Of a stretch of DNA of 64,000 nucleotides, positions 54,401-64,000 are shown piece after piece. The notes beneath the pieces are model-generated. The model was not told the origin of the DNA and did not search any database. It saw only the letters and a list, made by a program, of their open reading frames with translations. The stretch's first letter is position 1. Each line of letters starts with the position of its first letter. Made by a program: the position numbers and the translations under genes. Origin of the DNA: Spirogloea muscicola (Eukaryota > Streptophyta > Zygnematophyceae > Spirogloeales > Spirogloeaceae); NCBI GenBank assembly GCA_009602725.1, contig WELB01000055.1:368793-432792 (forward strand), read 5' to 3'.

Positions 54401-55944
54401 CGCAGCCGCTGCCAGCCACACATGACCACCCAGCAGTGAGCCCCAACTTTTCCACACCTAATTCGACGCTTGGTTGTATGTGTGCACAAGAGCCATGTTG
54501 TGTACTGCAGGTGAGGCCAGCTACGGACTGACTGGGTCAGGTGACAATCTTAAGCTGGCGTTCTTCAGGCACACTGCTGCTTCATACGATTATTGCGATT
54601 GCAAGTGCAGCTCATCAAAAAGGGCCCAACAAAAGAGGCGACCGATCCGGAGCCATTCGACCTGCTAAGTGTGCGGCTACACGAGGAATGCCTGCGCCAG
54701 CGGCGGCTCGCCGAAAGCAATCAGGCAAGCCAGGAGGTGGCTTCCCGCAAGTTCCATGCTCGGCCCAACCTCAGTCAGCGGTGAGCACTTGAATACATAT
54801 AATGGATACTGACATGAATATAGAAAAACGAGGTGCAAGTGCTGCCTTTGGGTTCCATTCGCATCTCTGTAGTGCGGCATCACTGGTGTGTCCCAGACAT
54901 ATTGCTGGCAAGAACATGTCAAGATACCAAGAAGCCGCAGCTAATGTACTGTCCTTCGCCAGCTCAATTAGTTGTGCTCCTCCAACAGTACATAATGCAT
55001 GTAGCAAGACAGTAAGAGCTGCTTTGGCACTCTGTGGGGGTCATTGGCAGGCTGCCTGCATTTGAGGTTCACAAGTCCAGAAAGCCCCTCACAGAGGTGC
55101 AAGAGCCACGCCTGCATGTTGATGCGCGCGCCCCAGTACGAGCCAAGTTTGATAAGAAGGTGCGCATTGTGGTATGGAATCATTGACTGCGTTTCTTCCC
55201 CCCCCCTCCCTTAGTCTTTCTCCCTGCTACCCCTCCACAAAGACCTTGTCCTGCCATTCAGACTTGACAAAGTGTGTGCTAGCTGTATTTTATGAGCAGG
55301 TTGACGAGAAGCAGCGCCTGGCAGAGATTATGCGAGCACAGTACGAGGCAGCCCAGAAGGTGGGATCTTTTGAGGTCCTCAATAGCTGCTCTAAGGGTGA
55401 CCCAGGCTTTTGCATGCATTATCAATCAGGTGTCAGGTGCTGTTCAGAAGATTCATGCGGAAGTTTGAGAGGCATGATGGAGTGGCCTGATGCAGTTATT
55501 GACTGCTGACGAAGCGGCACATGACTCCACAGGCTGCAGAAGAGAAGGAGGTCAGGGAGATGCGGCTGCAGATGGTCCCGTGTGCAAGGCCGGCCCCATC
55601 CTTCCACAAGGCTGTCCTGCCGGAAAGGTGAGGATTGCAAGACCTAGACAATCTTCAACTACATAGGCACTGGCCAGCCTATTCCCCTGTTTACACTAAC
55701 TCTAGCCTCGGCTAGTTCTTAAGTCAAAGGCGTGGAACAGGCCTTTGAAGGTTAAAGACTTGTGGATGATGAGAAACGCGATAAATGGATTGTGAATTGT
55801 CGTTATATGACATGTTTATGGCATTGGCAGGCAACCAAAGCGGCTGACAGTACCTGCATCGCCTGCAATCTCTCTAAATGCAAGAACCAAGGAGCAGCGA
55901 GCTGCAGCTATTGCTGCATCCAAGCAGATGTCTCTCATGCGTTG
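51430..55944 (+). CDS. TPX2: TPX2 spindle assembly factor
   Basis: TPX2 is a microtubule-associated protein that nucleates spindle microtubules near chromosomes and activates Aurora kinase. The start MEPDEPLPPPG leads to the N-terminal Aurora-type motif EFCAPRYFDFAL. Later come LTVPREPRLETAFRTRH (about 52626), the importin-linked block AMPCFQARPLHKR (to 52903), the repeat AFHFETAQRATMYPE (53157) and SPHLETALRRRH. After EFTFATKSRAR (53883) come PEPFDLLTD (54148) and PEPFDLLSVRLHEECLRQR (54653). The TPX2 C-terminal domain runs from AKFDKKVDEKQRLAE (55140-55330) through REMRLQMVPCARPAP to the end QMSLMR-stop. Exon 1 is 51430-51640. At least a dozen short exons exist; those at 51852-51909 and 51971-52088 fit in phase, while junctions near 52090-52580 are unresolved. 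Confidence 0.9.
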
Positions 55945-56235
55945 AGGGTATTATAACTGTACGACATCCAGGTCTGACTTGATATGTACGATACTAGACT
56001 TCGGAGGAATTTCAGTTAGGAATGTTTTCGGATTCAATGAAGTAATTCTTTTGATAGTCCTGCAGCTCGAGTGCACACTCAAAAGAAGCATGTGAACTGG
56101 CGTTTTACCATCTGAGGCTTTTCTAGATATGCCCTCTGCCTACAGCCATCATTACAGCCATTCATGCCTTTCAAGCGCAACTTGGGAGAGTTTGTTGTCT
56201 CGTACAACAGTAAGCCGCTGGGTTCTGGAACTCTT
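55945..56235. other. Likely TPX2 3' UTR
   Basis: Plain AT-richer sequence after the TPX2 stop; no other feature is seen. Confidence 0.4.
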
Positions 56236-56239
56236 CTGA

Positions 56240-57050
56240 GTCTAGCCGCGGCCCCTCACGTCTATTACACCCCAGAGCACAAAATGCAGCAGCTTGAAAC
56301 CGAACTTGCTGTGGGCCGCATTGCTGTGGGCCGCATCCTCGTTCTCCATGTTGATCTGCAGAGGCGAGTTGATTGAAATGGCCATTGTGGCTAAGCCCCT
56401 CATCGACTTGCCCTTCAACATGGAGTGCACCACGGGCTGGTCTTTGCTGGTCATCCACCTGTTGCCCTTCTGCCTCCACATGAAGGTGCAGGGAAGGCCA
56501 CGCACACCCCAAGCCGAGTACGCCCAATAGTGCCCAGAAGTCACCCTCAGTGCTTTTATCACGTTCGGCCTTGCTTTGACAACAGACTGGAAAGTCTTGG
56601 TGACTTCCTGGACAGGGACGCCCACCCTGCGTGTATTCGACTTCCATCAGCCTACGCTTGACGCCTTGGTCCTCTGTTTCTCGCCTAGGGCTCTGGGGTC
56701 CACACCTTCGATGATGACCTCATCCGTGATTACCCCCGTGGCCACCCGTGCTCGTACTTTAGGCCAACATCCCTGATGAAGAACACATAGCCGCCAACAG
56801 GAGGCTTGCGAGCGGCAGAAGACATACAGACCTGATACTTGTCATAGCCCACGTGGTTCAGCAGCCTACCCTCAAGCAAGATCCGAGGTTTGCCAGCCTC
56901 ATCTGTATCGACACTTACGTACTTGCTGATTGTCACTAACGTCATCTGCCTTGGAACGCAGACCTCCAAGCTGTCGCTCAAATTGTTTCGCGCCTCCTCC
57001 AACCTCACCATCTGCTCGTCGCTCAGCCACGCACTGTGCTCCCCCTGGCC
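56240..57050 (-). pseudogene. Unrecognised coding remnant on the minus strand
   Basis: Two neighbouring minus-strand frames look protein-like. One (56730-57011, open further upstream) reads WLSDEQMVRLEEARNNLSDS and RKPPVGGYVFFIRDVGLKYE. The other (56242-56625) reads TKTFQSVVKARPNVIKALRV and SGHYWAYSAWGVRGLPCTFM. Both have balanced, non-repetitive composition unlike shadow frames. They lie in different frames with no clear intron between, so this looks like a decayed gene, perhaps from a mobile element. I do not recognise the family. Confidence 0.4.
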
Positions 57051-57112
57051 TATGGTTGACGTCGTCGTTACGGAGGCCTACAAGGTCCAGCATCGACCCA
57101 TATAGTAGCGTT
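57036..57112 (+). mobile_element. Short LINE post-RT fragment
   Basis: Plus strand: MVDVVVTEAYKVQH matches ALVDVVVTEAYKSS of the post-RT segment in the copy at 10100-11311. No more of the element is visible on either side. From 57113 to 57577 no gene is seen. Confidence 0.55.
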
Positions 57113-57577
57113 CCGCCCCTGATAGGCAGGTAAGGGACGAATGGATCCGTTTTAGGCTGAGTGCTTAGGGGGGGTAGGGACAACCACCCGTCACGAGGAA
57201 GCAATCCGCACAGCGCCGCTAAGCAGCGGCTCCACCTCCTGGGCACTCGCCGCAGACTTGTCTCCAGCGGGATGCCGCCACGGTCCTCACAGCGAGCCGG
57301 CAACGAGCCGCGCGGCAGCGGTCTGCAGCAGCAGGCAGCAGCAGGGCTGCGCCTCTCTCTCGCAGAGCTTCACCGACTCCCCGGCCTCCGGTCACGTCTC
57401 TGCTCTACACCTCTGGTGCTCCTCCGTGCCACCCTCCCTCCACCTGTATGCATCTGGCTGGCAGTTTACAGCCGATTCTTAAACATCAGCAGCCGCATTC
57501 TTTCTCCAGGGTGCATGGCGGTCGCGCCAAGGCTCGCCCCGCGAGGAGCGTGCCTGACAAGGGACCCACGGGCGCCG

Positions 57578-57745
57578 AGCATGGCCGCGGCCGAGCATGC
57601 CGCCAAGCGTGGCCGAGGCCGAGCATGGCCGAGGCCGAGCATGCCGCCAAGCGTGGCCGAGGCCGAGCATGACCGAGGCCGAGCATGCCGCCGGGGGCGT
57701 CCGAGCCCAAGCATGGCGCTGGAGCATGTCTGGGGCCGAGCATGC
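57578..57745 (+). repeat. GCCGAGCATG minisatellite
   Basis: About eight imperfect units built on GGCCGAGCATG and GCCGCCAAGCGTGGCCGAGG alternate over about 165 bases, with the longer period about 60 bases and the core about 18 bases. All six frames stay nearly open through it, so it creates misleading open frames. Confidence 0.8.
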
Positions 57746-58024
57746 CGGGAACATGCGAAGCTCATCCGGACGAGCCTGGACGGCACAGAACGAACAAAAA
57801 GGATGGAATGGGAGCGGAGCGATAATAGCACCAGCGGCCAGGGCGGCACTTACCGTCAGGCACGAGGCTAACGGCCATAGGTTCTGGGTAAGTTCCGGGG
57901 AACTTGCCCACAACTTTGTCTGCACCACGTATCAATCAGCAGCACTGTTGGCGCTCACAGACCTGGGAACGTTACATAGCAATTGACGTGTGCTAATCCT
58001 CCCAGGTCTCCAGCTCAAGCACGC

Positions 58025-58370
58025 GAAAATGGTGTGTATTAAGAGATGGGGAGGCCATGTGTGGCCAAGTACAAAGGCAAGCACATTGACAAATGCACGT
58101 CACCTGCTGCTAAGCCGACCGGCTCAGTAACCACGAGTCAGCACATAGAGGTCGCTAACTGATGCTCGAATACCGGATGGCAATCGACAAGCTCTCGATT
58201 TACCAGCCAAGGCTCGACCAGCTTTCTGATGCAACGCATGAGCCTGAGCTCGCTGCAGACAAGCTGACACTCGACGTCGCAAAAATGACAGGTAGGCAGC
58301 CGGCATACCCATCTGGGCTGGAAGCATATCCTCGCGTCGTGCATATTAAGCACGCGGTGCTGCATGCTGC
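58025..58370 (-). mobile_element. LINE 3' end, DLYVLTRGY family
   Basis: Minus strand: MLPAQMGMPAAYLSFLRRRV, then CLQRAQAHALHQKAGRALA and ASVSDLYVLTRGY-stop at 58124. The tail continues to CTTAATACACAC near 58030. It matches the copy at 10005-10345 closely and diverges from it beyond about 58345, which marks its 5' truncation. Confidence 0.75.
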
Positions 58371-58734
58371 TCCGGGCGAGTGTATTTGGTGCTGAAAGCG
58401 TGGCATAAGCATAGAGAGACCATATCTCATGCCCAAAAGCTCAAGTGCTCGGCCTGTTCCCAGGTGTAAACGACCAAATTGCTGGTACTACTTATCCAAA
58501 TCCTGATAAAGAAGCAGTGGATGATGCTGTCGACGAGAACTCGACGTGAACTGTTTACCTTGGGCTGACCACATAACGTTACGCCCAATCTGAAAGGCGA
58601 TTTCCTAAAGGCCCTTTTCTCCTCGGAGGACCTCAACGTGGTGGTGCACTGGGGCTTTGCTTAGCGTGGCCTGGCCATGCACTGTATGAGATTGATTGGG
58701 CTAAATCGACGGCCTTCTTTTCAACAACCTATCA

Positions 58735-59100
58735 TAAAGTCGGGGCGATGGCTGTGAAAGGCCAGCCCAGAGAAGGATAAATCGCCTCTCTTCCTGGGAT
58801 TATTGAGAGGGAATAGGTGGCTCCGGAAGGAGGGCGATTGCTGTGGATGGTTAGCCAAAGAGATCGTCACAAACAGTTGGGCAAGGAAGGTATTGCGCCG
58901 GTGTTGACAATGCGGGGCTGCTGTGAAAGCCAGCCGAGTGAGCCACAAAAGTTGCCGGAGTGAGTCTACACTGCGCGCTGCCGCAATTAGGGCGGATCAA
59001 GCCCACTCAGTAACCCCGTGATGGCAGTAAGTCAAGTAGTTCTCTCAAGAGAAGGCAATGGCTGTGAAGGCCAGCCCAAATCGATGATGGACAAGGTAAC
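58735..59100 (-). repeat. Stem-loop modules, inverted orientation
   Basis: Copies lie near 58745 (ATGGCTGTGAAAGGCCAGCCC), 58838 (GATTGCTGTGGATGGTTAGCC), 58910 (GGCTGCTGTGAAAGCCAGCC) and 59060 (ATGGCTGTGAAGGCCAGCCC). Each follows a GAAGGC or GGGGCGATGGC lead. A GCCCACTCAGTAACCC (GY-stop type) trace lies at 58998. Another copy lies at 59398. The parts 58371-58734 and 59101-59380 show nothing else. Confidence 0.55.
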
Positions 59101-59514
59101 CTGAGCATGAACACGCATACCTCTCGACAGAGCAAGGGCTAAAATAAATGGCCTCTCAATAAGCTCTATGCAACAGCCGCAAATTGGATGAACAGCAGTC
59201 AAGGCAGTGTGCAGTCAGATGAGCTGAGGGAGGGGTACGAGGGTCTGATGCCTCTAAGGGGACATCCACCGTACTTTTGATGAGCATCTAACTCAGCTAT
59301 CGAACCAATGGGATCAAGCTTTCTGCTTTGATGGCTTAGCCACCATGTCTGGTACTGCATTGGTACGCAGCATAACAGCTCTTCCAAATTGACAGCAATG
59401 GCTGTGAGAGGCCAGCCCAGAACGAGCGCCATTTGGGGTAAAATGAGCGGCACCGGGGGGCCGCCGGAGACGTCAGGTGACGTCAGATGGTCCGGATGCC
59501 CAGTGGAAGCTTTG

Positions 59515-59705
59515 CATTAGGAAGAAAGTGCTCGCCCATTGAGAATAAGGGCTGGAAAAGCCAGCCCAAAAAAGAATGAACAGAGTACGAGAAGGGGGCC
59601 AGGGGAAGCGCTAAGAAAAACAAGCACACAGAGAAACAAAGCAGCTACGAACCACTCAGAAACCTCTGCTAAGCAGCCGCAGGTCGGAGATGCTAGGCGT
59701 CTGAT
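59515..59705 (-). mobile_element. LINE 3' end, SDLRLLSRGF family, with stem-loop
   Basis: Minus strand: PSISDLRLLSRGF-stop at about 59668, then GTAGCTGCTTTGTTTCTC, TTTCTTAGCGCTTCCCC, GTTCATTCTTT and the stem-loop GGGCTGGCTTTTCCAGCCC (59550), ending TCAATGGGCGAGCAC. The order equals that at 17690-18005. It abuts the MITE at 59709. Confidence 0.7.
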
Positions 59706-59708
59706 TTG

Positions 59709-60129
59709 GGGCCTCTTTACACTTGGTCAGGTGGTCACGGTCCCATTGACCTCCCCCGTCAGACCTCCCCGGGGTGGTCGCGGCCACGGAGGCCGAGAGC
59801 GCTTGCACTTGAGGACGTGTATTTAAGTTTTCGTGGACTTGGGGGGGGGGTGCAAGCTGTTTCTTTTGGGGCGGGTCCGCAAGGGAGGGGGGGGGGGGAT
59901 GGTCAAAATCGGGCCCTCCTCGGGAGGGGGCCCGATTTTGAACCCCCTCGTGGCACACGGCGCCGTTTCCTCATTAACGGGGGCAATTGTCGTCCTGGTC
60001 AGCGTCCGATGTGGCGCCGTCGTGGCGGGTGACCGCGACCGGGCGCGCAGGGTTGAAAAGCCGTTTATTCCATACAACGCGCGACACGTACCCCTCGACG
60101 CGACCACCCGACCAAGTGTAAATAGGCCC
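59709..60129. mobile_element. Probable MITE with about 31-bp terminal inverted repeats
   Basis: The left end GGGCCTCTTTACACTTGG then TCAGGTGGTCACG is matched by the inverted right end GGGCCTATTTACACTTGG then TCGGGTGGTCGCG, with 3 mismatches in 31. The 421-bp inside has long G tracts and a hairpin with 13-bp arms CAAAATCGGGCCC (59907-59944). It codes for nothing. Flanking TTG and TTA are a near-match for a 3-bp target duplication, and the GGGCCT start recalls PIF/Harbinger-type ends. The family is a guess. Confidence 0.65.
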
Positions 60130-60159
60130 TTAGTCAATGTGTTTTTCTGATACGCGGAA

Positions 60160-60240
60160 CCTTTTGTGATTTTGTTCTTTTTGGGGCTGGCTTTTCCAGC
60201 CCCTATCCTCGATGGGCAAGCGATGTCTGTATTTGTGGGC
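60160..60240 (+). repeat. Stem-loop module
   Basis: GGGGCTGGCTTTTCCAGCCCC (60182-60202) followed by TATCCTCGATGGGCAAGC: a clean copy of the recurring module, here without any LINE terminus. The stretch 60240-60500 carries LINE-tail-like scraps (GACCTTGTGCATTCCTTGGG). Confidence 0.65.
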
Positions 60241-60658
60241 TAGCTTTCCCTCCCCTTTTGACAAGAGCTTATTGAGCGTCCAGTCGTAGAAGTCACGGAG
60301 CTTCGCGGTCTTGGCTCCTTCCGGCCCATTTCAAGGTTCTCAGACCTTGTGCATTCCTTGGGCTCACAGTCATCCCCGTGCACTGTAAGAGCCGTTTTCT
60401 TGAGTGAGATCCCATGAATATGACTAGGGCACATACAGGTCGCTCGCCAGTACTCGATGGCAGGGCACCTGTCCCACGTATAACCTGCCCCGTCCAAACT
60501 GGCCCCCCTCGACTGCGCCGGATGGCCAGCGGCGGCCGGCGCCGGCGGCGGGCCGGCGCGGCGGCGGCGGCGGCGGCGGCGGCAATTGCATCGGCGGCGA
60601 CGGCCTCTCGGCGGCGGCGGGATCCAGCGGCGTAACCCCCGGCCGCGGCGCTCGCGGG

Positions 60659-63600
60659 ATGGGGGAAGGGGGGAACACGCTGCCGCTGGTGCACACGCCA
60701 ACTTACGCCGTCGTCGCCGTCGTCGGCGGCTTCGTCCTCATCTCCGTCGCCGTCGAGCGCGGCATCCACCTGCTCGGAAAGGTGCCTTCTGCTCGCAACG
60801 GCAGAGTGCCGGCCCGCCGTCAGACGCACCTTGATCAGAAGGACTGGTCGCAATCAGACGACCAGTCCTTCTGACTGCGTCGCGGGGACGTGGATTGTGG
60901 CCGTGGCGCTGGCTCGGGCGCGGGCAGGCGCTGCGGAGGCGGAAGCAGAAGGCGCTCTTCAATGCGCTGACGCGCATGAAAGAAGGTGCGCTAGCGACGC
61001 CTCCTAGGGAGGCCATCTCATGACCCCAATGCTGTGACTCATTGTCAGCTCAAGATTGTCAGCTCAAGGTCGACTCCTTCATGAAGAAGCAGTTGTTCGC
61101 CTTCCGAGCGCCGCAACCAGCATCCTCTCTCGCTCGGCTGACGGAATGCGATAGTTACATAACGGGCTTCACTGTCGTCTCTTGTCATGCAGAGCTGATG
61201 CTCCTGGGCTTCCTCTCCATCCTCCTCAGCATCTTCGAGCCACAGATCGTCAGCATCTGCGTGCCATTCGACCTGACCAACCCCCTGCTGCCGTGCCCGT
61301 ACACGGCCGCGGAGAAGGCCCTCTTTCAGCAGGACGGGGGGGCGCTGGCGCCCGGGCCTGCAGCCGAGGGCCATGGACGGAGGCTGTTGAGCTCAATCGC
61401 GGGGAATGTGAGCCTGGTGTGGACTCCCCACTTGCCTGATGTGGCGCCTTCCAGGGCCTTGCACAAGGCTGCCAGGCGGCTCCTTGCCGAAAGCATGGGC
61501 GGTGAGGCTAATGTCACGCCCGAAAGTGAGGGATGCAGTGCGGTAAGCAGTCCTTCCTAGGTTTAAGATATCTGTCCTTCACCAGCAGCAGACCGTGCAG
61601 CTAGCTAGATGACCTGCAGATTGGCACGAAAGCTTAAATAAGTGCCTCAGAGATTGTGGCTGAAAACCTCTGGTACCAACTGATGGTTGAAGTGTATTGA
61701 TGGCTTTCAGTCTGGTCACCAATGTATGGCAGGGCCATCATTCGTTCGTCTCAGGGCCCGGCCTCCACCAGCTGCATACATACATCTTCATGCTGGCCAT
61801 TGTGCACATCCTCTTCTCTTTTGTCACAATCGTTATCGCTGAGTGGCGCATCAGCTGCTGGAAGAACTGGGAGGAAGAGGCCCATAAAGATGTTGATGAA
61901 GGAAAACACCTGCCGAGTGGTTGGTGGCTCTTCTGAAATTCTGCACATGGTGACGCTTGTCTCCAAGTCAGTGCCACATTTCAGGATGCCTAACGCGAAG
62001 ACAAATATAAGTCTAAATAACGTTGATCATTTCTGAACGGTTTTCTTCTGCAGCATGGAAGCAAGCTCCATATCGCCACACCTCTTTCGTCAATCGTCAC
62101 ACACGACATTCTGATCACCCGGACAGCCTCCGACTGTACGTGGTAAGAGCCAAAAATACTCCTGCATGCTCATGCTGACGTTCTAGTGAGTAATACAGTG
62201 GATACATATTAGGCCACAATCGGATCACCAGGCTTCCACGCGGCGTGTCATGTAGTATAACTACGCACTGCTTGGGCTTGCTTGTGACTGCAATCCTGTG
62301 CTGAGTGGCTGAACTGCATCTATATCTGCTTCAGCCTGTTTGCTGTTGTTCTTGTTGCTGTATTTATAAGAGGCTCCTGTTTTCTGCAGGCATGCTTCTT
62401 CCGCCAGTTTGTCAACTCAATTTCCCATGCTGATTACCGCGTCCTCCGTCAAGCATTTGTTAAGGTGATCAGACATTTTTTGATGTCACGCTGCAGGCTA
62501 CCCAAAAGCTGCTGAGCATCTGCCAGCCTCAATTCCATAGTCAGGACCCGGTCATTGGTGTGGTGCTCTTGTGTAGCTTGTTTTCCTCATGCACCATCAT
62601 GCAACGAATCAGCAAGGCTGGGAGTAGCACATGGTCCCTGCCTGTTTCAACGTGCCAAGCTACCTACTATTTGCTGCTGCTTGCTCCGTATTCCTGTGCA
62701 GAGTCACAATACCAGCCTCAAATTTGACTTTCACAGCTATCTGCTGCGCTCAATGGAGGCGGACTTTATACATGTTGTAGGCATCAGGTGTTGCATTGAG
62801 CTGACAATATGGGATCCAGCCTTTGCCCGAATTTGCCTGAATCAGCGCGACTGTGTCTGCTCAAAGCTATTAATTGCGCATTGTACTTTAAGGTCCTCCA
62901 AAGCTTGCACTTGTTGTGGTGGTGCCTCACAAGCCGTTCTTATCAAATGTGATGTTGCTGCAGCTGGTACCTTTGGTTAGTCGTTCTTGTACTGCTTTTA
63001 CTCGCTGTTCAAAGTATGTGTATCTCCTCAATAAGTTTTGCATCTTGTTTGTCAAATGAACGAATTACGTGGTTTGACAGCTGTCCAGGGATTGCTCCTT
63101 GGGTTGTGACCATCCTGCTTTGCTGCTGTAGTCATACCAAGTAGTACGCGCAGGAGTGCAAGATCTGTCAGCAACTTGGCAATCAACGGTGTGCATCGGA
63201 GAGCCATGTCAGCGCCTCTTGATCATGCTTGTGTACTTTCCTGATCGCTCATGCAATGAAGCTGACAAGCTTAATTTCACTTCGAACTGCCTTTGTAGGT
63301 TGGCACATCCTTTTCTGGGTTTCCTTCGCCCCACTCCTTGTAAGCAATAGACTAAGATCAATGACTGTCTACTGCAAGTCAAGTCTCAGCAGCGCAATGC
63401 AATCATGTGAAGAAATAACTGGTTTCAGAAACTTAACAGAAGCTTTTAATGCTGGCGCTAGTGGCCGATGAAGTGTATCCATAAGCATGGCTTTGCATTC
63501 TGCCAGATGGCGGTGGTGCTAGGTACAAAGCTGGAGCACATCATGTCGCAGCTAGCGCATGAGACCAAGGACAGCAGTGGCAACTGCTTGAGTAACAGCA

Positions 63601-64000
63601 TTGTACTCCGTGACGACCTTTTCTGGTTCAAGCGGCCCATCCTCATCCTCAATCTCATCCATTACATCTTGTTCCAGGTAAGCACCTGCTTTGAAGTGAG
63701 CAAGTTCCAGGCATGAATATCTGGAATCGCATGTCCATCTTATCGCCTGGTCTCACGGGGACATTTCATGTAAAACATTTCATGCAACATGCTTATGTTG
63801 TTGGATCATAGGACCCCTCCTTCAAAGCATCGCAAATCCAGAACATGAGCTACCTTTCGTAGAGCCAGGCTGTAGTAGCTGACGACACTGGCTGCAGTAG
63901 CTAATGGCACTTCCTCAAGTCTGCAGAATGCATTGGTGATTGCTTCAGTTGTTTGGGCGCTGGTAAGGATACTGCAGCCATGACTCAGACCTACTCATTG
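60659..64000 (+). CDS. MLO: MLO-family seven-transmembrane protein, 3' end outside window
   Basis: This is a plasma-membrane calmodulin-binding calcium-channel-type protein of the MLO family (powdery mildew susceptibility, root and pollen signalling). Eleven exons are in the window (60659-60781, 60928-60985, 61193-61542, 61733-61919, 62054-62142, 62390-62464, 62702-62787, 62964-63013, 63299-63339, 63507-63677, 63927-63962) and give 422 residues in frame. TM1 is TPTYAVVAVVGGFVLISVAV. Next is ELMLLGFLSILLSIFEPQIV, then an extracellular loop, then VSGPGLHQLHTYIFMLAIVH. Family marks include WKNWEEEAHK, HADYRVLRQAFV, FDFHSYLLRSMEADF and LRDDLFWFKRP. The calmodulin-binding tail lies beyond the right edge. 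Confidence 0.95.

Noticed and set aside
57161-57986. Long overlapping frames rich in RGRGRAWPRPSM-type repeats
   Set aside because: They come from the GCCGAGCATG minisatellite, which keeps several frames open.

Overview
The window is nuclear DNA of a streptophyte, meaning a land plant or a close charophyte relative. It carries intron-rich genes with GT-AG introns, plant-type families (ERF, MLO, ERD15, plant-type STEEP1, an MSRA5-like reductase, a GULLO with a cysteine-rich tail) and degenerate TTTAGGG telomere-like repeats. Species cannot be resolved from this sequence. GC content peaks sharply at first exons and promoters and falls along each gene.

Thirteen protein genes are supported. From left to right: a tentative 71-aa membrane protein (-, 1944-2545); an ERF transcription factor (-, 4685-6075); an L-gulonolactone oxidase-like enzyme (-, 13196-17231); STEEP1 (-, 19893-22171); the spliceosomal TPR protein SYF1 (+, 23333-28994); ERD15 (-, 30134-30502); a METTL21-like lysine methyltransferase (-, 35152-36668); a small LYR protein (+, 37403-38439); SCAI (+, 39860-44243); the frataxin-complex LYR protein ISD11 (-, 45878-46920); a 186-aa membrane-anchored protein with a duplicated unnamed module (+, 47792-48951); MSRA5-like (-, 49375 into the gap); TPX2 (+, 51430-55944); and MLO (+, from 60659 past the right edge). 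Counting the tentative gene there are fourteen. Exon coordinates were read by hand from splice sites. In GULLO, STEEP1, SYF1, SCAI, ISD11, the 186-aa gene, the small LYR gene and MLO every junction keeps the frame.

Several neighbours form divergent pairs over a shared GC-rich island: STEEP1/SYF1, METTL21-like/LYR, ISD11/186-aa gene and MSRA5/TPX2. The next genes converge tail to tail (SYF1/ERD15, SCAI/ISD11, 186-aa gene/MSRA5). The gene functions are housekeeping (splicing, Fe-S assembly, mitosis, protein repair) plus stress or defence (ERF, ERD15, MLO, ascorbate-type oxidase). They do not form one pathway.

The spaces between genes, mainly 7.3-11.5, 17.5-19.5, 22.4-23.0, 31.2-34.7, 36.9-37.2, 39.2, 47.2-47.6 and 58.0-60.3 kb, are filled with 5'-truncated non-LTR retrotransposon (LINE) 3' ends on both strands. 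Most copies keep only the last codons of the reverse transcriptase ORF, with the ending S-D-L-x-x-L-T-R-G-Y-stop, plus a 3' UTR. Most also carry, or lie next to, a short GGCTGG...CCAGCC stem-loop that recurs about thirty times. A probable 421-bp MITE lies at 59709-60129. Assembly flaws include a 523-base gap between MSRA5 and TPX2, three lone Ns in GC-rich promoters, and a suspicious 51-A run next to one of them.
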